From assembly GCF_003710815.1 (NCBI RefSeq), contig NZ_RHHP01000013.1, positions 147,674-211,673 on the forward strand: a stretch of 64,000 bases of DNA. The letters run 5' to 3'. Under the pieces are notes generated by a model that was not told the origin of the DNA, ran no database searches, and saw nothing but the letters and a program-made list of their open reading frames with translations. Shown piece after piece: positions 1-7,520 of this stretch (the first letter of the stretch is position 1; every line of letters starts with the position of its first letter). Source of the DNA: Brevibacillus centrosporus. GTDB lineage: Bacteria; Bacillota; Bacilli; Brevibacillales; Brevibacillaceae. A program made the position numbers and the translations under genes.

Positions 1-224
1 TCAACCTCAACCGGCAGATGGAGTGCTAGCATGGCGACAAAATGCATGGCCCAAATGCCGAACCCCATAGAAATTGCTCCCGCGCAGAGCCAGAAAATCC
101 GTCCCTTTTTTTGAGAGTCATGGATGCGCGTACTCAAACTCAATGCCGTGTAAGACGCCATTACCGCAAGGAGATAAGAAAAAATGACGAGGGCAAAATT
201 ATATGAATAACTGAGCGTGTTCAT
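1..224 (-). CDS. MHYT-domain membrane sensor, N-terminal part (cut by window edge)
   Basis: Reading leftwards from an ATG at 224 gives 74 residues with no stop before the edge. An AAAGGGGAG ribosome site lies just upstream. Two hydrophobic helices are visible (about residues 8-27 and 45-68). The second carries GIWAMHFVAML, close to the Met-His-x-x pattern of the MHYT domain (membrane helices with Met/His pairs thought to sense a diatomic gas or copper). In known proteins MHYT modules usually precede GGDEF/EAL, kinase or HTH output domains. The output domain lies outside the window, so the role is open. Confidence 0.75.
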   Translation of the reverse strand, partial: MNTLSYSYNFALVIFSYLLAVMASYTALSLSTRIHDSQKKGRIFWLCAGAISMGFGIWAMHFVAMLALHLPVEV

Positions 225-281
225 TAAACTCCCCTTTTTTGTTCGGAGTCAAGCTCGGACGCGGTATGGTAATATTCCCCT

Positions 282-310
282 ATCTTATCCGTTTTGTTTT
301 CAACTGACAA
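282..310 (-). promoter_or_regulatory. Sigma-A-type promoter for the MHYT gene
   Basis: On the minus strand TTGTCA (310-305) and TAAGAT (287-282) are separated by 17 bases. They sit about 60 bases upstream of the MHYT start codon. Confidence 0.5.
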
Positions 311-422
311 GAACTCAGTCGGCTGGTGTGACTGGTTTTGTTGGGAACTTTTCAGCCCGCTAAATCTCGGTTTGCACGGGGATACTACAGCGTAGACACG
401 CCGTATAAAGGGAGGGAGTTCC

Positions 423-1355
423 TTGATTCGTTTGGGTTATGCCTGCATCAGTGTAAAAACGAAAAACAACCCGAACAAGAAAACGACTGTCGCCCAGCTG
501 AACAAGCTTGAACCACAAGCACGCCTAAAGAAATTGAGACAGATCCTGCAGACCAACTTTTTCAATTTGATGGATTTGCTTGCCTACAATGTGGATAACC
601 ATATTTTTTTGTATCGCTTGCCCTCGGAGTTTGTCCCATTAGCTACCCATGCAGTAGCCGAAAGTTGGGACTGGGCAAAGGAATTCGCCTGGGATTTTCA
701 AAAAGCAGGCGAGTTTATCCGCAGCAACGGCATTCGTATGACAGCTCATCCCGGTCATTTCAGCATATTAAACAGTGACAAGCCATCCGTAGTTGCGTCC
801 ACGATCAAAGATTTTCAATATCACGCCCGTGTATTTGATCTGCTGGGATTGGATGACAACTCCGTTCTGGTTACACATGTTGGCGGCATCATCGATGATA
901 AGCCCTCGGCTACTGAACGATTCGCAGCCCATTTCGAACAGCTCCCGGAGGAAGTAAAAAAACGGCTTGTGGTCGAAAACGACGATTCTTCCTTTTCCAT
1001 GGTCGATGTACTCACGCTATGCGAACGACTTGGCATTCCGATGGTTTTTGATTACCACCATCACAAATGCCTCAACGACGGAGAGAATTGGGTCGATTAT
1101 GTGCCGCGCATCATTCAGACGTGGGGAACGCGAACGCCGAAAATGCATATGTCCTCGCCGAAATCAGAAAAAGACTTTCGTGCCCACGCGGACAACATCG
1201 ACCCAGATCAATTTATCGAATTTATTTCTCCGCTCGCCCATTACCATGTGGATATTATCTTGGAATGCAAAAACAAGGATGACGCCCTCTTCACACTGCG
1301 TCGCGAATTACAAAAGCGCGGAATGGACGTTGAAGTGACGGCTTCTCTTTCCTGA
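423..1355 (+). CDS. uvsE: UV DNA damage endonuclease UvsE
   Basis: 310 residues, the usual length of bacterial UVDE (B. subtilis YwjD type). These are TIM-barrel, metal-dependent endonucleases that nick 5' of UV photoproducts and start an excision repair route independent of UvrABC. The opening MIRLGYACIS, the TAHPGHF segment, VVENDDSSF and VFDYHHH are family landmarks supplying His/Glu/Asp metal ligands. Translation starts at TTG 423, placed by an AAAGGGAGGGAG site directly upstream. The gene stands alone and ends in a bidirectional terminator. With splB at 10 kb it gives this region two different UV-repair enzymes, in keeping with a spore former. Confidence 0.93.
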   Translation: MIRLGYACISVKTKNNPNKKTTVAQLNKLEPQARLKKLRQILQTNFFNLMDLLAYNVDNHIFLYRLPSEFVPLATHAVAESWDWAKEFAWDFQKAGEFIRSNGIRMTAHPGHFSILNSDKPSVVASTIKDFQYHARVFDLLGLDDNSVLVTHVGGIIDDKPSATERFAAHFEQLPEEVKKRLVVENDDSSFSMVDVLTLCERLGIPMVFDYHHHKCLNDGENWVDYVPRIIQTWGTRTPKMHMSSPKSEKDFRAHADNIDPDQFIEFISPLAHYHVDIILECKNKDDALFTLRRELQKRGMDVEVTASLS

Positions 1356-1365
1356 ATCACATAAC

Positions 1366-1402
1366 AAAACAGACGCCACTGTCCAAGCGGCGTCTGTTGC
1401 AC
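1366..1402. terminator. Bidirectional terminator between uvsE and the repeat protein gene
   Basis: A perfect 9-bp stem, ACAGACGCC (1369-1377) with GGCGTCTGT (1389-1397), lies between two convergent genes, with A-rich and T-rich flanks. Confidence 0.75.
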
Positions 1403-1405
1403 TTT

Positions 1406-2350
1406 CTAATCGGAACAACCACAACCACAGCCGCATCCAGAAGATGATCCTCTATGGCCATGGGAGGAAGAACCTCTGCTTGCTGAGCTGCTTCCCCGAT
1501 GATCCCATGTCTGGCATCGATCGTGGTAATGCTTCATCCTGCGCTGGTGGTGTTTATAATGCTTGCGATATTCACTGTACTTGCGGCGGTTCTCGCGGTG
1601 TTGCTCGCATTTGTGATGATAGTATTGCATCCGATCCATATGGAACTGGAATTTGAACAGATACAGCTCAATGTCTACACCGCCATGAGCTTGCGGCGGA
1701 CGATTGTTAGGAGATCCCCAGTTCGGCGGCATATTGTTGGCAGAGGAATTCGGTGGTCTCCTGTTTGGCAGCGGCATCCGATTTGGCGAGGAATTTGGTC
1801 TTCTGTGCGGCATGTTAGGAGAAACGTTCGGCGGCCGGTGATTTGGCATTGGCATACCCATATTTGGCGGCATTGGGTTGGCCGGCATCCGGTTCGGCGG
1901 CATTGGATTGGCTGGCATCCGATTGGGGGCCATTGGGTTGGCTGGCATCCGGTTTGGAGGCATTGGATTGGCTGGCATCCGGTTCGGTGTATTGGGAAGC
2001 GACTGATTCGGCTTGGGCAGGATCGGTCTTTGCGGCATTGGTCGAAGTGGCTTGATTGGCTTCGGTTTTGGTGCCTCCATTTTCGGCGATGGCAAATTGG
2101 GGGATGGACGATTCGGCGATGGCAGGTTTGGCGATGGGATATTGGGAGATGGCAAATTCGGCGAAGGAACATTCGGTGACGGGACGTTTGGCGATGGCAA
2201 ATTTGGCGACGGCACGTTCGGCGATGGCACGTTCGGCGATGGCATCATCGAAGGCGGTTTCGGCATTTCTTTCGGTCTGCGCGGCAATGCGGGAGGCATT
2301 GGAGCCATGCTTGGAGGGACTCTACGTCGTCTTTCCACGGAATGGAACAC
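1406..2350 (-). CDS. Pro/Asn-rich tandem-repeat protein, possible spore-surface protein
   Basis: About 314 residues, not recognised as a named family. Residues 37-90 are ten PSPN-x pentapeptides plus a PSPK. Residues 123-162 are four copies of a ten-residue unit, NRMPANPM followed by (P/A)P. Residues 225-285 are rich in His, Tyr, Arg and Lys with three Cys. The tail has three RGSSS motifs and ends in alternating Gly-Cys. There is no signal peptide or membrane segment. Low-complexity, His/Tyr/Cys-rich intracellular proteins of this kind are common among spore coat and exosporium proteins of Bacillales, but that role is inference. The start is uncertain: GTG 2350 has AAAGGA too close to it, and GTG 2338 is the alternative. 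Confidence 0.6.
   Translation of the reverse strand: MFHSVERRRRVPPSMAPMPPALPRRPKEMPKPPSMMPSPNVPSPNVPSPNLPSPNVPSPNVPSPNLPSPNIPSPNLPSPNRPSPNLPSPKMEAPKPKPIKPLRPMPQRPILPKPNQSLPNTPNRMPANPMPPNRMPANPMAPNRMPANPMPPNRMPANPMPPNMGMPMPNHRPPNVSPNMPHRRPNSSPNRMPLPNRRPPNSSANNMPPNWGSPNNRPPQAHGGVDIELYLFKFQFHMDRMQYYHHKCEQHRENRRKYSEYRKHYKHHQRRMKHYHDRCQTWDHRGSSSASRGSSSHGHRGSSSGCGCGCGCSD
1865..1984 (-). repeat. Four 30-base tandem repeats (ten-residue units)
   Basis: Coding repeat inside the Pro/Asn-rich protein, residues 123-162. Each unit encodes NRMPANPM plus two residues, and the third copy differs by one residue (A for P). Units differ by synonymous changes, so the repeat is maintained at protein level. Confidence 0.85.
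2081..2242 (-). repeat. Eleven 15-base tandem repeats (PSPN-x pentapeptides)
   Basis: Coding repeat at residues 37-90 of the same protein. The fifth position alternates V, L, I or R. Such short in-frame repeats are prone to expansion and contraction by slippage. Confidence 0.85.
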
Positions 2351-2483
2351 GTCCTTTCAAGTGAAATCACACAGTACATGGTATGACATTTATCCCAATC
2401 GAGAAACGACACTCGCCTATATCAGGAAAATGGACTAAGCCCGTTTTTTCGAAAATAGTGTAGTCGCCGTGACAATGTACCAC

Positions 2484-2511
2484 TTGACTATGCGCATGCA
2501 TACGCTACAAT
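2484..2511 (+). promoter_or_regulatory. Sigma-A-type promoter for the hutH leader
   Basis: TTGACT (2484-2489) and TACAAT (2506-2511) with 16-base spacing. Transcription would begin near 2518, leaving a leader of about 175 bases before hutH. Confidence 0.65.
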
Positions 2512-2568
2512 TGAGGTACTTCTTAAAATAATCAGACAGCCGCATTTGAACGAAAGTGAGGAAGACAT

Positions 2569-2637
2569 ATGCCGGGAAATAAGGCTTCAACGGTCTGCCA
2601 ATCACATAGATGCCCAGGAAGAGGGGTTAGGATCTAG
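2569..2637 (+). CDS. Possible 22-residue leader peptide upstream of hutH
   Basis: ATG 2569 has a well-placed GAGGAAG site. The reading frame runs 22 codons (starting MPGNKASTVCQSHRC) and stops at TAG 2635, inside the loop of the terminator hairpin that follows. Its position suggests a leader peptide whose translation could affect the hairpin. It has one His codon only, so classical His-codon stalling is unlikely. There is no similarity I recognise. Confidence 0.35.
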   Translation: MPGNKASTVCQSHRCPGRGVRI

Positions 2638-2662
2638 TATCCTAACCCCTCTTTCTTTTCGT
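2619..2662 (+). terminator. Attenuator-like hairpin in the hutH leader
   Basis: A perfect 15-bp stem (2619-2633 with 2639-2653) with the five-base loop CTAGT is followed by TTTCTTTT. It lies between the promoter and the hutH ribosome site, so a fraction of transcripts should stop here unless antiterminated. The 5' arm and loop contain TAG-N4-TAG (2628-2637). B. subtilis HutP is known to bind spaced UAG/NAG triplets in the hut leader. Confidence 0.7.
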
Positions 2663-2694
2663 TCTCTGCTAAGCTAAAGGAGGAAAATGAGGAC

Positions 2695-4203
2695 ATGAAT
2701 CAGCAAGCAAACGGAATGAAAATGGATGGGAATCACTTGCGAATTGAAGATGTAGTCGCAATCGCAAGAGGTGGTGCGCGCATTGAATTAACGAAGGAAG
2801 CGATCGAAAACGTGCGCCGTTCCAGGTCCATGGTAGACCGAATGGTGGAAGAACAGCGCGTTATCTACGGGATCACTACCGGATTCGGCAAATTCTCTGA
2901 TGTGATGATCTCTGGGGAAGACGTGAGCAAGCTTCAGGAAAATCTCATCATGAGTCACGCGTGCGGTATGGGTGATCCCTACCCAGTAGAGGTCGTACGC
3001 GGGATCATGGCCTTGCGGATCAACGCATTGGCAAAAGGCTACTCCGGCATTCGGGAGGAAACGCTCCTGCATCTCGTGGAGCTTTGCAACCGCGGCGTTC
3101 ATCCCATCATCCCTCAGCAAGGCTCTCTTGGAGCCAGCGGAGATCTCGCTCCCCTCGCGCATATGGTACTCGTCATGCTGGGCAAAGGGGAAGCGGAGGT
3201 AAACGGTCAAAGGCTTTCCGGAAAAGACGCTCTCGAACAGGTAGGGCTTGCTCCGATACGTCTGCAGGCAAAGGAAGGTCTCGCCCTTATCAATGGCACG
3301 CAGGCCATGACGGCACAGCTTTGCCTTGCTCTGTACGACGCTAGAGTTGTCCTGGAAAGTGCTGAGGTCATTTCTGCCATGACCGTAGAGGCTCTGCGCG
3401 GCATTCCCAAAGCCTTTGATCCGCAGCTGCATCTCGTGCGCCCTCATCCGGGCCAGCAGGAATCTGCTCGCAAGCTTTTGCTCCATCTGGCAGGCAGCGA
3501 GCGCACCTCCTCCCAAGGTGAGCTGCGGGTACAAGATCCGTACAGCCTGCGCTGCATCCCGCAAGTCCATGGCGCAACCCGCGACACACTCGAGTACGTA
3601 TGGCAAACCGTCACACGGGAATGCAACAGCGTAACGGATAATCCGATTCTGTTCTCCGAAACGGGCGATGTCATCTCCGGTGGAAACTTCCACGGTCAGC
3701 CGATGGCCTTCGCTGCCGATTTCATGGCGATTGCGATAGCCGAGCTCGCCAACATCTCGGAGCGTCGTACGGAGAGACTGGTGAATCCACAGCTAAGCGG
3801 GCTCCCTGGCTTTTTGACAGAGAACGGCGGCCTCCACTCTGGCTTCATGATTACACAATACGTAGCAGCATCCATCGTCTCCGAAAACAAAGTTCTGTGC
3901 CATCCAGCTTCCGTCGACTCCATCCCTTCTTCTGCCAATCAGGAGGATCACGTGAGTATGGGGACGACAGCCACTCGAAAGCTGCGAACCGTCGTTGGCA
4001 ATACAGCGAAGGTACTCGCCATCGAATATTTGGCGGCAGCCCAAGCTATCGAGTTTGGTACAGGTGAACTCGGTGCGGGTACGGGGCGCGCTTATCAGCA
4101 GCTGCGCAATGTCATTCCTCGCCTCACGGAAGATCGGGAAATGCACCCGGATCTTGCGAGAGCGGAGCAGCTCGTTCGCGAGGGAACTCTTTTTTGGGAA
4201 TAG
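2695..4203 (+). CDS. hutH: Histidine ammonia-lyase
   Basis: 502 residues, full length for HAL, which deaminates L-histidine to trans-urocanate as the first step of histidine use. The Ala-Ser-Gly triad that cyclises to the MIO electrophile is at residues 147-149 (GSLGASGDLAPL). YGITTGFG near residue 58 and the downstream SVDSIPSSANQEDHVSMG block are family signatures. AAAGGAGG lies 12 bases before ATG 2695; Met8 or Met10 could also serve. It stands alone here: no hutU, hutI, hutG or hutP is adjacent, unlike the B. subtilis operon. Upstream are a promoter, a short ORF and an attenuator-like hairpin. Confidence 0.95.
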   Translation: MNQQANGMKMDGNHLRIEDVVAIARGGARIELTKEAIENVRRSRSMVDRMVEEQRVIYGITTGFGKFSDVMISGEDVSKLQENLIMSHACGMGDPYPVEVVRGIMALRINALAKGYSGIREETLLHLVELCNRGVHPIIPQQGSLGASGDLAPLAHMVLVMLGKGEAEVNGQRLSGKDALEQVGLAPIRLQAKEGLALINGTQAMTAQLCLALYDARVVLESAEVISAMTVEALRGIPKAFDPQLHLVRPHPGQQESARKLLLHLAGSERTSSQGELRVQDPYSLRCIPQVHGATRDTLEYVWQTVTRECNSVTDNPILFSETGDVISGGNFHGQPMAFAADFMAIAIAELANISERRTERLVNPQLSGLPGFLTENGGLHSGFMITQYVAASIVSENKVLCHPASVDSIPSSANQEDHVSMGTTATRKLRTVVGNTAKVLAIEYLAAAQAIEFGTGELGAGTGRAYQQLRNVIPRLTEDREMHPDLARAEQLVREGTLFWE

Positions 4204-4237
4204 GAGCGAGCAGCGAGTATGCTCCCCATTCTTTTTC
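4203..4237 (+). terminator. Terminator after hutH
   Basis: GGAGC (4203-4207) pairs with GCTCC (4221-4225), followed by a T-rich tail. The stem overlaps the last base of the hutH stop codon. Confidence 0.5.
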
Positions 4238-4301
4238 CAACGTGTGTTTGATATGATGGAGGCGTAACGATTATTCTCATGGAACTGGGAGGGCTGCGTC
4301 T

Positions 4302-4724
4302 ATGAAACCGATCCACGCTTCAGGCGAGCCTGCATCGATCCTGCTCTTCGATGGCGTTTGTCATTTGTGTCACGGCGCCGTCCAATTTATTTTGCAGCGC
4401 GATCCAAAAGGGTGCATCCATTTCGCTTCTTTGCAATCGGAGAAGGGACGCGAGCTGCTGGCAGCTTTTCATCATGAGAATCACCTGCAATCCGTAGTAC
4501 TGATTGAAAACGGCACCCTTTACACGAAATCTGATGCCATTTTACGCGTCGGACGCAAGCTTCGTGGTGGATGGCCTGCTTTGTCCTTCGTGGCGGGGCT
4601 GCTTCCTAGGAGCCTGCGCGACATGGGATATGATTTTATCGCACGGAATCGATACCGCTGGATGGGCAAGGCCGAGCATTGTATGCTGCCTACCCCTGAC
4701 ATCCGCTCTCGTTTTTTAGAGTAA
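4302..4724 (+). CDS. DCC-family thiol-disulfide oxidoreductase-like protein (DUF393)
   Basis: 140 residues, the family length (B. subtilis YuxK). The N-terminal LLFDGVCHLCHGAV contains the Asp-x-x-Cys-x-x-Cys signature that names the DCC family, and Ala-Ser-Leu-Gln follows near residue 46. The fold is thought to be thioredoxin-like, and the substrate is unknown. A GGGAGGG site precedes ATG 4302. It is a single gene between two terminators. Confidence 0.85.
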   Translation: MKPIHASGEPASILLFDGVCHLCHGAVQFILQRDPKGCIHFASLQSEKGRELLAAFHHENHLQSVVLIENGTLYTKSDAILRVGRKLRGGWPALSFVAGLLPRSLRDMGYDFIARNRYRWMGKAEHCMLPTPDIRSRFLE

Positions 4725-4743
4725 CCGTACGCTTCGCCCATAG

Positions 4744-4776
4744 AAAGGGGCCGTATCCTTTGATACGGCCCCTTTA
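4744..4776. terminator. Bidirectional terminator
   Basis: AAAGGGGCCGTATC and its inverted copy form a 14-bp stem with a four-base loop, between the convergent DCC and aldo/keto reductase genes. Confidence 0.9.
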
Positions 4777-4793
4777 CCACGATTCCTATTCCG

Positions 4794-5717
4794 TTATGAG
4801 AGATGAACCGCTAGTGGATGATCGTCACTCACGAATTCCGCCGCTTTGGCATTCGCTTCGACCTGAGCAGGGCTCTTGCTTCCCGGGATCACGGTAGTTA
4901 CCGCAGGATGCTTGAGGCACCATGCCAATGCCCACTGAGCCATGTCCATTCCTTCTGGCACTTCGTTTTGCTTGATATCCTCCACCTGCTTCAGCAGATT
5001 CGCCACGTGCTGCTGATCGTGTCTGTGGCGCACGTCATTTCCGGCAAAAACAGAGCCTGGCTTGTATTTCCCGCTCAAATATCCGCTCGCCAGAGGAACA
5101 CGTGCCAAAACTCCAAGATCTTGCTCTTCGCAGGAAGCAAACACACCTTCTTCTGGAATGCGATCCAGACGGTTGTAAACAGCCTGAATGGTCTTGGCAT
5201 TGATAGACGATGCTTTGCTCGTCTGATACAGATTGCCGTTTTTCGAAATGGAAAGACCCAGATGCCTGATCTTTCCGGCCTGTACCTGTTTATCGAGCAT
5301 GGTCCACAGAGCGTCGTTATCAAATGCCGAATCAGGACCCGAGTGGAATTGATACAGGTCAATGTAATCCGTTTGCAGAGCAGCCAGGGATTGATCCAGC
5401 TGCTGCAGTACCTCTGCTGCACCGTACTGATCGGTTCGGGAAAACTTGTCATGAAATTGATGACCGAATTTGGTAGCGACGATCCAGTCCTCTCGGCGGT
5501 CCTTTTGCAGATAGCCGCCGATCAAACGCTCGGACAGGTGATCTCCATAGCATTCCGCCGTATCAATCAGGTTGATCCCGAGTTCCTTTGCCTTATCGAG
5601 AATCTGGTCGACTTCCTGCTGGGTAAAGTCCATTCCCCATTCTCCACCAAACTGCCACGTACCTACTCCCACTACAGATACTTTCAGTTCTGTTTTCCCC
5701 AGTCTGCGGTACTTCAT
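4794..5717 (-). CDS. Aldo/keto reductase
   Basis: 307 residues, an (alpha/beta)8 NADPH-dependent oxidoreductase. The catalytic tetrad is visible: Asp in LIDTAE, Tyr in ECYGDHLSE, Lys in VATKFG and His in LYQFHSG. The C-terminal IPGSKSPAQVEANA is the cofactor-binding segment. The start is ATG 5717, supported by GGAGGG seven bases upstream, rather than an in-frame start 21 bases earlier. It resembles the IolS/YajO group; the physiological substrate cannot be told. The thioesterase gene upstream is separated by only 33 bases and may be co-transcribed. Confidence 0.9.
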   Translation of the reverse strand: MKYRRLGKTELKVSVVGVGTWQFGGEWGMDFTQQEVDQILDKAKELGINLIDTAECYGDHLSERLIGGYLQKDRREDWIVATKFGHQFHDKFSRTDQYGAAEVLQQLDQSLAALQTDYIDLYQFHSGPDSAFDNDALWTMLDKQVQAGKIRHLGLSISKNGNLYQTSKASSINAKTIQAVYNRLDRIPEEGVFASCEEQDLGVLARVPLASGYLSGKYKPGSVFAGNDVRHRHDQQHVANLLKQVEDIKQNEVPEGMDMAQWALAWCLKHPAVTTVIPGSKSPAQVEANAKAAEFVSDDHPLAVHLS

Positions 5718-5750
5718 GCCTGTCCCTCCTCTTCTCAATAGCCACTTTGA

Positions 5751-6260
5751 TCAAATGGTTTTCTCAATCGTCAACTCGCTGATAAACGCTTGCGTATTCG
5801 CCTTGCGCTCTTTGCGCATTTTCTTTCGTTCCTCGGCGGATGCCATCAGACGTTTTTCTTCATCTGTTTCGGCTACGATGCCCGGCACCTCAGTAGGGTT
5901 GCCCGCTTCATCCAGCGCAACGAACGTCAGGAAGGAGGTGGCCGTCAAAATACGCTCACCCGTTTGCAAATTTTCGGAAATGACTTTTACAAATACTTCC
6001 ATCGAGGTGCGTCCCGTAGAGGTTACAATGGCTTCCAAACAAATGGAATGTCCCATTTTTACGGGAGCCAAAAAGTCGATGGAGTCTATAGAAGCGGTCA
6101 CGACAGGGCGGCGTGAATGACGCATCGCGGCGATGGCAGCGACCTCATCGATGTACGCCATCATGGAGCCCCCGAAGATCGTACCGTGATAGTTCGTATC
6201 GGATGGTTGAACCAGAGAAGCCTGGATCGTACGCGAATCTTGCATTGTCTTGATATTCAT
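5751..6260 (-). CDS. Acyl-CoA thioesterase, hotdog fold
   Basis: 169 residues, matching the YkhA/BACH-like cytosolic acyl-CoA hydrolases. The Asn-Tyr-His-Gly-Thr-Ile-Phe-Gly-Gly segment near residue 23 is the hotdog active-site region, with an Asp in YIDEVAA further on. The C-terminal tail is Lys/Glu-rich and probably helical. AAAGGAG lies eight bases before ATG 6260. It probably forms a two-gene unit with the aldo/keto reductase downstream. Confidence 0.88.
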   Translation of the reverse strand: MNIKTMQDSRTIQASLVQPSDTNYHGTIFGGSMMAYIDEVAAIAAMRHSRRPVVTASIDSIDFLAPVKMGHSICLEAIVTSTGRTSMEVFVKVISENLQTGERILTATSFLTFVALDEAGNPTEVPGIVAETDEEKRLMASAEERKKMRKERKANTQAFISELTIEKTI

Positions 6261-6328
6261 AGCTGATACTCCTTTGCGAATCTACTACATGCCGTACCCA
6301 TCATAACACAAGGGGTCTCGCGTTCCAA

Positions 6329-7096
6329 TTAGCAAGGCACATTCACAGAACGTTCTGCCAGAAGGGCTTCGATCTGCTCTGCATGCTCCTTCAGCAAATA
6401 GCGCAGCAAAGGCATATTCCATTCATAAGCCGGGCGATAGCCATCCAGCGAAAACAGCTCAGCGTTTACATGGTCCGCCTGCTGCCTGCGTTCCTTGCTC
6501 GCACAATAGAAATGCTCCAAATAATCTGTTCCCCAGCGTGAAAAGGAAGAAGTATCTGGCGTCACGGCGGTGAGTAAGATGGCATCTCCTGTATCGATGA
6601 GATCTAGCGGATACAGCTGACAGCTAAATGGCTTGAGGGGAAACAGCTCTTTCCCCGTCCTTTCAGCATAGGCGTGGATCGCACATCCACGTCTGCCATC
6701 CAGTTCCTGATAGAACAGGCAGTTTCCATGTCGCATGCGAATCGTGCCGGGTGGCTGCGCAATATCCCAGATCCCGTATTCCATCCAGTGAGTGCGTTCC
6801 TTTTCTTCCCCCAGCTGTGCGGCGACCAAAGCCAGTTCTTCTTCCAAGATCGACATCTGCTGTTTTTGCACGGCGTACGGCTGTCCCCCTTCACAACAGG
6901 TTTCGCCGTGCACGGAACGACAATTCCAGCAATCCAGGTGAAACAAGGACAACAGCGCAGGCACATCCACCAGATACTCTCCGGCTCTCACCAGACTATC
7001 CCGATTTTTCTTCACGTATTTCTCGCATTGATACGCCTCTTTTTGCGTCATAGGGTCTGGCGTACCCACGTACCTGTATCGTTGCTGCCGTCTCAT
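6329..7096 (-). CDS. Cysteine-cluster (YkgJ-like) putative metal-binding protein
   Basis: 255 residues. It has two Cys groups: C-W-N-C then C-C near residues 57-69, and C-L-F-Y then C-A-I-H with a third Cys in PFSCQLYPL around residues 125-160. This spacing matches the zinc/iron-chelating YkgJ family (former UPF0153), whose function is unproven. Its ATG overlaps the stop codon of the acidic 107-residue protein upstream (ATGA), so the two are translationally coupled. Confidence 0.7.
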   Translation of the reverse strand: MRRQQRYRYVGTPDPMTQKEAYQCEKYVKKNRDSLVRAGEYLVDVPALLSLFHLDCWNCRSVHGETCCEGGQPYAVQKQQMSILEEELALVAAQLGEEKERTHWMEYGIWDIAQPPGTIRMRHGNCLFYQELDGRRGCAIHAYAERTGKELFPLKPFSCQLYPLDLIDTGDAILLTAVTPDTSSFSRWGTDYLEHFYCASKERRQQADHVNAELFSLDGYRPAYEWNMPLLRYLLKEHAEQIEALLAERSVNVPC

Positions 7097-7416
7097 TTTT
7101 CCAGAACAACTTCTGCTTCTGTACCAAAAATGGCGAGGCGTCCATTTTCGAAGGTAGCCAGATCGACTTCTTCCCCTGGAATTTCCATCAAGATTTCAAC
7201 CGATTCCGCTTCTTCATCTGCAAACAACAGCAGCAAATCTTTCTCTTCAAATTCATTATCGGTCAGCTTGTAGCCAACGAGCTTGCCCGCAAACTGGGTT
7301 TCTTCTTCTTCGTCCTCGCTGTCTGTGTCCCACTGTGTAAACGTGACTGTTGCCATTTTATTCTCGAATTCGTCTGTCAAAAGACGGAGCAAACGCTCGT
7401 GTTGTTGGATATCCAT
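7093..7416 (-). CDS. Small acidic protein of unknown function
   Basis: 107 residues with about 30 Asp/Glu. A run of EDEEEE lies near residue 37, and no membrane segment or Cys is present. ATG 7416 is preferred because GGAGGG lies six bases away; the ATG two codons earlier touches the Shine-Dalgarno. It is coupled by an ATGA overlap to the cysteine-cluster protein gene. The pairing suggests a shared job, such as metal or cluster handling, but nothing in the sequence proves it. Confidence 0.65.
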   Translation of the reverse strand: MDIQQHERLLRLLTDEFENKMATVTFTQWDTDSEDEEEETQFAGKLVGYKLTDNEFEEKDLLLLFADEEAESVEILMEIPGEEVDLATFENGRLAIFGTEAEVVLEK

Positions 7417-7470
7417 TTTCATCCCTCCGATGTGATGTTACTGCCCATCATATCAAACTAGCCGCAGAAT

Positions 7471-7505
7471 GCCAAAAGAAATACCGCTTCCAGCATCGAA
7501 GCGGC
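7471..7505 (-). terminator. Terminator of the methyltransferase gene
   Basis: On the minus strand a 7-bp stem (7504-7498 with 7490-7484) is followed by a T-rich tail. Confidence 0.65.
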
Positions 7506-7520
7506 AGGCTGGGCAGCCCT

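Noticed and set aside
225..422. Cyclic-di-GMP riboswitch before the MHYT gene
   Set aside because: A GTGCAAACC element is present on the minus strand, but the conserved GGGACGCAAAGCC part of the class I aptamer is absent.
1865..2242. CRISPR-like array
   Set aside because: The repeats are contiguous, 15 and 30 bases, in frame and coding, with no spacers.
1499..2438. Trp/Arg/Gly-rich plus-strand frames opposite the repeat protein
   Set aside because: They arise from the antisense of PSPN and NRMPANP repeats. The minus frame has the better end context (terminator) and composition.
4818..5741. 307-codon plus-strand frame opposite the aldo/keto reductase
   Set aside because: Antisense shadow; the reductase has all catalytic residues and a good start.
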